Source: CAJINA01 sp964636125
GTDB taxonomy: Bacteria; Desulfobacterota; Desulfobacteria; Desulfobacterales; CAJINA01
Direction of reading: 5' to 3'
DNA length: 64,000 nt
Assembly: GCA_964636125.1 (NCBI GenBank)
Contig: CAZWPX010000003.1
Location: 62,001-126,000 of the forward strand
Shown here: piece by piece, positions 61,045-64,000 of the stretch
Numbering within the stretch: the stretch's first letter is position 1
Layout: each line of letters starts with the position of its first letter
Translations under genes and position numbers: made by a program
Notes under the pieces: generated by a model
Told to the model about the DNA's origin: nothing
Seen by the model: the letters and a program-made list of their open reading frames with translations, nothing else
Database searches by the model: none

Positions 61045-61090
61045 GGTGGTTCTCCAAAAATTTGCACAGCCGACCCGGGGCGGCATACCC

Positions 61091-61130
61091 CTATAATTTC
61101 ATATAATTTTCTATAATTTACTATATTCAC
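61091..61130. repeat. Helically phased AT-rich decamer repeats
   Basis: The segment contains TATAATTT three times at exact 10-base spacing (61092, 61102 and 61112) and a related TATATTCA at 61122. They lie just upstream of the PilM-PilN-like gene on the minus strand. Phased A/T tracts bend DNA and can bind nucleoid proteins. Confidence 0.55.
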
Positions 61131-61152
61131 CATAGTAATCAACTTTTGTCAA
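61124..61152 (-). promoter_or_regulatory. Candidate sigma-70 promoter of the pilM-pilN operon
   Basis: On the minus strand a perfect TTGACA (61152-61147) is followed after 17 bases by TGAATA (61129-61124), a poor -10 match that overlaps the last phased repeat. The next genes in the operon show no other strong promoter. Confidence 0.35.
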
Positions 61153-61190
61153 GGATTAACAACCGTTAACTGACCAGCCTTGAATATTTC

Positions 61191-61219
61191 TTGCACAAGA
61201 AACCGTTTCAATGTATGAT
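61191..61219 (+). promoter_or_regulatory. Sigma-70 promoter of the hybrid kinase gene
   Basis: TTGCAC (61191-61196) and TATGAT (61214-61219) are spaced by 17 bases. Initiation near 61226 gives a leader of about 140 bases. The palindrome GTTAAC occurs at 61165, 61236 and 61319, before and after this promoter. Confidence 0.55.
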
Positions 61220-61365
61220 TTTCGATTGTTAGCCTGTTAACGTTGCAGGCGGTACTCCGCAGGGCTGCTAAAAACCGGAGGGCAGGACGACGCATCCGAT
61301 GCCTTAAGCCGTAAAACTGTTAACGCTACTCTATTTACAGGGTAAAATTTTCACACGGGGGCCTG

Positions 61366-63968
<2,603 letters not shown>

Positions 63969-63972
<4 letters not shown>

Positions 63973-64000
63973 ACATCCTGGTTGCCGAAGACGACACCAT
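63969..64000 (+). CDS. Response regulator, 5' end only
   Basis: The first ten codons, MNILVAEDDT, are visible before the window ends. ILVAEDD is a typical receiver N-terminus with its acidic pair. The ATG overlaps the kinase stop codon (ATGA). It is probably the phosphorelay acceptor of the kinase. Nothing can be said about its output domain. Confidence 0.65.

Noticed and set aside
61220..61365. Possible c-di-GMP (GEMM) riboswitch in the hybrid kinase leader
   Set aside because: The leader can form small stems, but the conserved GEMM core bases could not be found.

Overview
The window looks like a chromosome segment of a Desulfobacteria-type member of the Desulfobacterota (the former delta-proteobacteria, close to Desulfosarcina, Desulfococcus or Desulfobacterium). 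This is inferred from gene content and order, not from a marker gene: a YgiQ–ABC-F–THUMP methyltransferase string, FolE2 in place of FolE, a greA–rpoZ–ttcA operon, an MglA polarity GTPase and an MSHA-like type IV pilus locus. No rRNA, tRNA, CRISPR array, insertion sequence or phage gene was seen. About 57 protein genes are supported, including one cut at each edge.

Region 1 (1-31,000) is housekeeping and mostly compact. It holds YgiQ (3' part), an ABC-F ATPase, a THUMP RNA methyltransferase, a phosphoesterase, a transglutaminase-like protein with an ABC exporter, YqeY, a radical SAM protein, an HD phosphohydrolase, RF3, an M29 aminopeptidase, a minus-strand DUF4911–miaB–bifunctional nuclease operon, RecJ, a polysaccharide deacetylase-like protein, Tex, Dtd and a PBP4-type peptidase. 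A long minus-strand run follows: lon, tsaB, psd, greA, rpoZ, ttcA, folE2.

Region 2 (30,000-41,800, plus strand) begins with prepilin peptidase. It continues with a dense regulatory cluster: a roadblock/LC7 protein, an MglA-type small GTPase, two acidic or winged-helix adaptors, a zinc-ribbon/Cache/HAMP membrane sensor with no output domain, a PATAN-like protein, two REC-PATAN response regulators each followed by a small roadblock-like protein, a TPR-GspE/PilB assembly ATPase and a stand-alone receiver. I read it as a GTPase- and phosphorylation-controlled regulatory system acting on a pilus motor. It is the best candidate here for an undescribed system.

Region 3 (41,800-61,100) is the pilus itself. 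On the plus strand are three minor prepilins, a PilX-like protein carrying an 8-bladed propeller inserted in a lectin-like domain, and a TMTC-like membrane TPR protein. Convergent on the minus strand are a PilM-PilN fusion, PilO, PilP, secretin, an ExeA-like ATPase, a GspE with a c-di-GMP-type MshEN domain, GspF, a membrane-anchored sigma-54 activator and two MshA-like pilins. The pilins are preceded by a well-formed sigma-54 promoter and candidate enhancer sites. No PilT retraction ATPase is present in the window. Region 4 (61,190-64,000) is a hybrid histidine kinase overlapping the start of a response regulator.
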